This document shows positions 60,691 through 64,000 of a DNA stretch of 64,000 nucleotides, piece after piece. The position numbers and the translations under genes were made by a program. The stretch is from Euglena gracilis. Lineage: Eukaryota; Euglenida; Euglenophyceae; Euglenales. The number at the start of each line of letters is the position of its first letter. Position 1 is the stretch's first letter. Under the pieces are notes generated by a model that searched no databases, had not been told where the DNA came from, and was given only the letters and a program-made list of their open reading frames with translations. The stretch spans positions 34,502,843 to 34,566,842 of the forward strand of contig CP154957.1 of NCBI GenBank assembly GCA_039621445.1, given 5' to 3'.

Positions 60691-61194
60691 TCAACAGGCC
60701 GCCAGGCCGGACCGCAAGGCTGGGCCCAGACTAGTAGTGAGTGGGACCGGGAAAAAATGTTTTTGTGTGTCGCGACCACCGCGGAAAAGAATATTTTGTA
60801 TCCGGCAGCACCGCGGCATAAATTTATCTGTGCGTGCACATGTGTGTATATATTTATAAATACACATATATATGTGTATATATGTATATGTGTGCACATA
60901 TATGTTCATCTGTGTGTATGTATATACATAAAAAAATTTTGCAGCAGTTGCAGCACACACTTTAAAAGGTTCCGCGACTCCACCTCGCCTCTTTTGATAT
61001 TTTATCAATCATGACTGAGAACGATTTTAGGCGGCAGGGAGTGAACTTTTGTGCAGGCAATAAATTTTGCAATTTGTTTTCACAGGATAACATCAATAAT
61101 ATTGTTGAGTGCTGCATTGTGCATCCCGGCAAGAATATTGTGTGTGCTGCGATCACACAAAATTGTTTCTTTGCACAAAATTGTTTCTTTGCGC
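60691..61194. other. Spacer
   Basis: This has a TATA/TGTG-rich stretch at 60838-60930. A frame at 61011 (MTENDFRRQGVNFCAGNKFC...) is open for 67 codons but includes a repeated 'CFFAQNCFFA' caused by a 19-bp direct duplication (near 61160-61195). I do not call it a gene. Confidence 0.4.
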
Positions 61195-61325
61195 CGCGAC
61201 CATTACAAAAATAAATTTTGCTTGTGCCGTGACAGCCACAGCAAAAACAATTTCTTTGCGCGCAACTGCACTGGAAGGGGAAAAAAACGCCACAACACGA
61301 GCGCCGCGGTGCACTAACTACAAGT
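61195..61325. repeat. Dispersed repeat, copy 2
   Basis: Blocks 'gtgccgtgacagccac', 'tttctttgcgcgcaactgca' and 'cgagcgccgcgg' appear as in copy 1 at 905-1012. Confidence 0.6.
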
Positions 61326-64000
61326 GTCTTAGGCGGCGCATCTCGCACTTAAGCTTTTTTTGGGTCGATGTGCGCAATTTCGCATGTTGACCATTTTTTG
61401 ATTTAGGCGCTGGCGATGCAAGGGGTGAGAGCGAGAGGCAACAGGATTGGATAAAATACGGGCGATATCTCATTTGGGCACCGGCTCTCCCGGGAATTAC
61501 GTGTATTTTTTTTGTTTTTTTTTTAAGGTCGGAATGACACGAAAACCCCCAAAGTCAAGGTCAAAGTCAAGATTTATCCCCTCAAAGTCAAAAAACACCG
61601 ACAAAACCCCAGTACGACACCAAAACCCCAGTACCGCCTCCCCCCTTTTTTGCGCGTTGCGGCTCTTCTCGCCGGCTGTTGGCGGCCCTGGCTGGCTCCC
61701 GCCAGGGGTTTTGACGCACTTTTTTTTGTTTTTGTCGGCCTCGGAGTTGTGTTTTTGTACGTTTTCCGGAGCGCGGGGAACAAGGATAGGGGGGCTAGGG
61801 GGCGGGTCCAATCACACCGCCGGCCAAGAGCGCAGAAAGGAAGGCGTGCCTGGGGATTTTGTGAAGGCCTGTGCAGGGTGAAGAGAAAGTGGTTTGAAGG
61901 GGAGGGAAGGCTCGGGAGTCCCCACTGAACTTTTGCGGGGATTAGTCCGGCCAAATTGTGTCGTGGTGAAACGGGAGAGGAGATTTCACAAATTTCACTG
62001 GAGTTATTTATTACAGCCACGTTTAGAACAAAGCAAGAATTTCGATGTGCGCAAATGCGCACACCAACCATTCAATGGTTCCCCGTAAGAACGGCCATAT
62101 ATACTGCAGATTTCACAATGCTGAAAACGGTGTGACAAATATGATGAGTTTGGGACAATATGAGGTCTGTTTGCGCAAATGCGCACATCGACAACATGTA
62201 CACATTTGCGCAGACCGACCTTATGCCCATTTGTACAAAGGGATGCGATCAAGTATCATGGCACATAAACGGACCTCGCTGCCTTAAGCTTTTTGAAACA
62301 ACAATAACTGGAAGAGCTTACGACACAGCTTTTCTCTCAAAAATACAGAAATGCAGTGAGAAACACATGTATCAAGTACCAGGTCGGAATAATAATAATT
62401 AAAAAAGTGGATGCGCACGTGGTCAGCATTTGCACATTTTCACACACCGACCACGTGCGTAATGATGGTGCAAAATGGGCGCACCATGACGATGTGCGCA
62501 TTTGCGCACACCGGCCACGACAACAATTTCACACAGTACACATCAAACACGGCCCAAACACAATTTTCAGTGGCTCCTTCGGTGTGCAATTTATTCAGCT
62601 GCCAAATGCTCTCCTCAGCCATGAGGCTTTTTTCAGGGCCAATTCTGGCCCAGTGACAGGTCCAAGTCCATGTGGAGATCGTAGACCTCTAGTAGATGGC
62701 CCACTGCTAGCACGTCGCGGCACACGTGCAACGGCGTCGTTTGGGCAAGGGGTGGCCCTCGAAAACACCCGCCACTTGCCCCTCTGGCTTGCGTTTTGCT
62801 GCACCAGTCACATAAGGTGATGGTAGGTGTTTGCACTTAAGCATCCACAAGGCCGTCATTAACCTTCCGGTTCAGCAGCAGCCACCGAGGCGTTATACCT
62901 CATTGCATTGTTATACCTCACAACCGGGACGGCAGACTGGGGGGGGGGGGGGGCAGGCAAATTGTTGGTTTATAAAAATAAATGGAAAATGGGAGCGTCT
63001 TAAATGAGGCCACAAAACTCCATATTTTGGATTGAGATAATCTTTAATGTTTACACCTGGTTGGGTTGTGCGAAAGTATTGGGACTCAGCACCCTGATAT
63101 TGTGCACAAAAACTGGCATGTTGCATGCTTTCTGAGGGAAAAACGATGCATCATTGTGGAAAAAAACGGAAAAATGATTCCCGGTCGAGGAAACAGGAAG
63201 ATTACACACATGTAATTTTGAAATTTTTGGAAGTCGTTATTTTATGAGAAAAGGGTGCAGCAATCACGGGGGGTTATGCCTCATCAATTGCTCCAGCGCA
63301 ACTTCCAAACCGATGATGCGAAAACGATCGGTCATACAGGTTGGCGATAAGACGTGCAAACTTGCCCTTGGAGAGGACAAATTATCTCCTGTCATATAGT
63401 GTGTTCTACTGCACATTTCGACTAACATAAAACCAGAATTTCGTCATCACACAATCATTTCAAAAGCGTTGTGTCCGCAATGGTCGGTGCGCGCAAATGC
63501 GCACGTCGATTGTTGAGGATGAAGAGGACCCATAATACGCAGGTAAAAAAAAGGTATATTTAGAAGCCATTGTTCTTTGTCACATATTGCAAACGGTACG
63601 CATTCAAAATCCTTCCCCTAACCTGCACTTCCAAAGTCAAGAAAAGGCAGGTGTTGTGTTTCATGTGGTAATATAAATAAAAAAAAACCAAATTTCAAAT
63701 GCAAATGCGCACATCGACCACACACACACCAATCGTGTAACCGCATCGACCATTCGCGCAACCCATCGACCATAACAAAACCCAACCAAATCGCAAATGC
63801 CACACCACCAACCACACAAAAAAATGCATGTGGTGAGCGCAAAATGCCCGCACCATAAAAACATCAAAACATCGACACACATTTCGATCGCAGAGTTCTA
63901 GAAGGTTTTTATGCCACAATCATCGTCTTATTTACCAGCACGTCACATCGTCCAAATGGTCCCCAAAAAAAACCACCAATGACCAACAAACAAAAGCCAA
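61326..64000. other. AT-moderate spacer without a clear gene
   Basis: Apart from the palindromes above and a G-run at 62940, no gene is evident. A minus-strand frame at 62633-62815 (TLCDWCSKTQARG... TTPLHVCRDVLA) has spaced Cys and His residues like a transposase zinc finger, but it is too short and unflanked to call. Confidence 0.4.
61360..63720. repeat. Recurring palindrome TGCGCAAATGCGCA with 'tcgacc' flank
   Basis: Full or near-full copies occur at about 61363, 62045, 62167, 62494, 63486 and 63703, with decayed copies near 62203 and 62409. The core reads the same on both strands apart from its centre (TGTGCGCAAATGCGCACA). One side usually carries 'tcgacc' or 'accgacc'. Spacing is irregular, so it is not a simple tandem array. 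It could be a binding site or the end of a small transposon. Confidence 0.7.

Noticed and set aside
62633-62815. Minus-strand frame with spaced Cys/His residues like a piggyBac-type C-terminal zinc finger
   Set aside because: It is too short, residue spacing fits poorly, and there are no transposase motifs or TTAA-bounded ends nearby.

Overview
The window is nuclear DNA from a eukaryote, most likely a microalga or another protist. Genes are split into short, very GC-rich exons separated by long introns and spacers of mixed composition. These spacers are full of C and G runs, microsatellites and short transposons. The families that can be recognised are ISCA1-type A-type Fe-S assembly protein, large-loop cyclophilin and a PGAP2-like membrane protein, all of them eukaryotic housekeeping types. 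Interstitial telomere-like repeats are of the TTAGGG type. I cannot name the species. There are no operons, no rRNA or tRNA genes that I can defend, and no CRISPR array.

Layout. 1-2.77 kb: spacer with degenerate repeats. 2.77-18.4 kb: at least a dozen plus-strand exons for one or more unrecognised multi-pass membrane proteins; one chain of exons closes in phase from 14.1 to 15.6 kb and probably ends at a stop at 16355. 19.5 kb: an initiating exon of an unknown gene. 22.3-22.9 kb: two exons of an ISCA1-like gene carrying all three cluster-binding cysteines. 23.8-26.1 kb: a PGAP2-like gene whose 3' splice site is occupied by a nested pair of hAT-like transposons. 27.2-34.2 kb: a gene for a protein with a short CxxC/HxxxC head and two complete cyclophilin domains joined by an Ala/Pro/Lys linker. 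34.2-45.3 kb: mostly spacer, with very long (ATGT)n, several C-run elements and two exons of an unknown gene at 39.5-40.0 kb. 45.3-59.8 kb: a tandem array of about 5.1-kb units, with diverged outer copies and near-identical inner ones, carrying minus-strand coding fragments and polymorphic transposon insertions. 60.2-64 kb: a possible Ulp1-like exon, then a spacer with a recurring palindrome built on TGCGCAAATGCGCA.

The most informative content is the mobile DNA. Four hAT-like insertions have 8-bp target duplications and perfect or near-perfect terminal inverted repeats, and three distinct families are represented. Two of the families have their empty site preserved in a neighbouring array copy. 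Many element families share one build, a C-run/G-run hairpin near the ends with a family-specific word beside it. A TGGCAG-ended group and a related foldback carry telomere-like repeats and sit in TA/TG-rich microsatellites.

The genes do not form a visible pathway. ISCA1 (mitochondrial Fe-S assembly), the PGAP2-like protein (GPI-anchor remodelling), the cyclophilin (protein folding) and the membrane proteins are simply neighbours. Exon borders come from splice signals, reading phase and family alignment by eye. Several do not close with GT-AG and are flagged.
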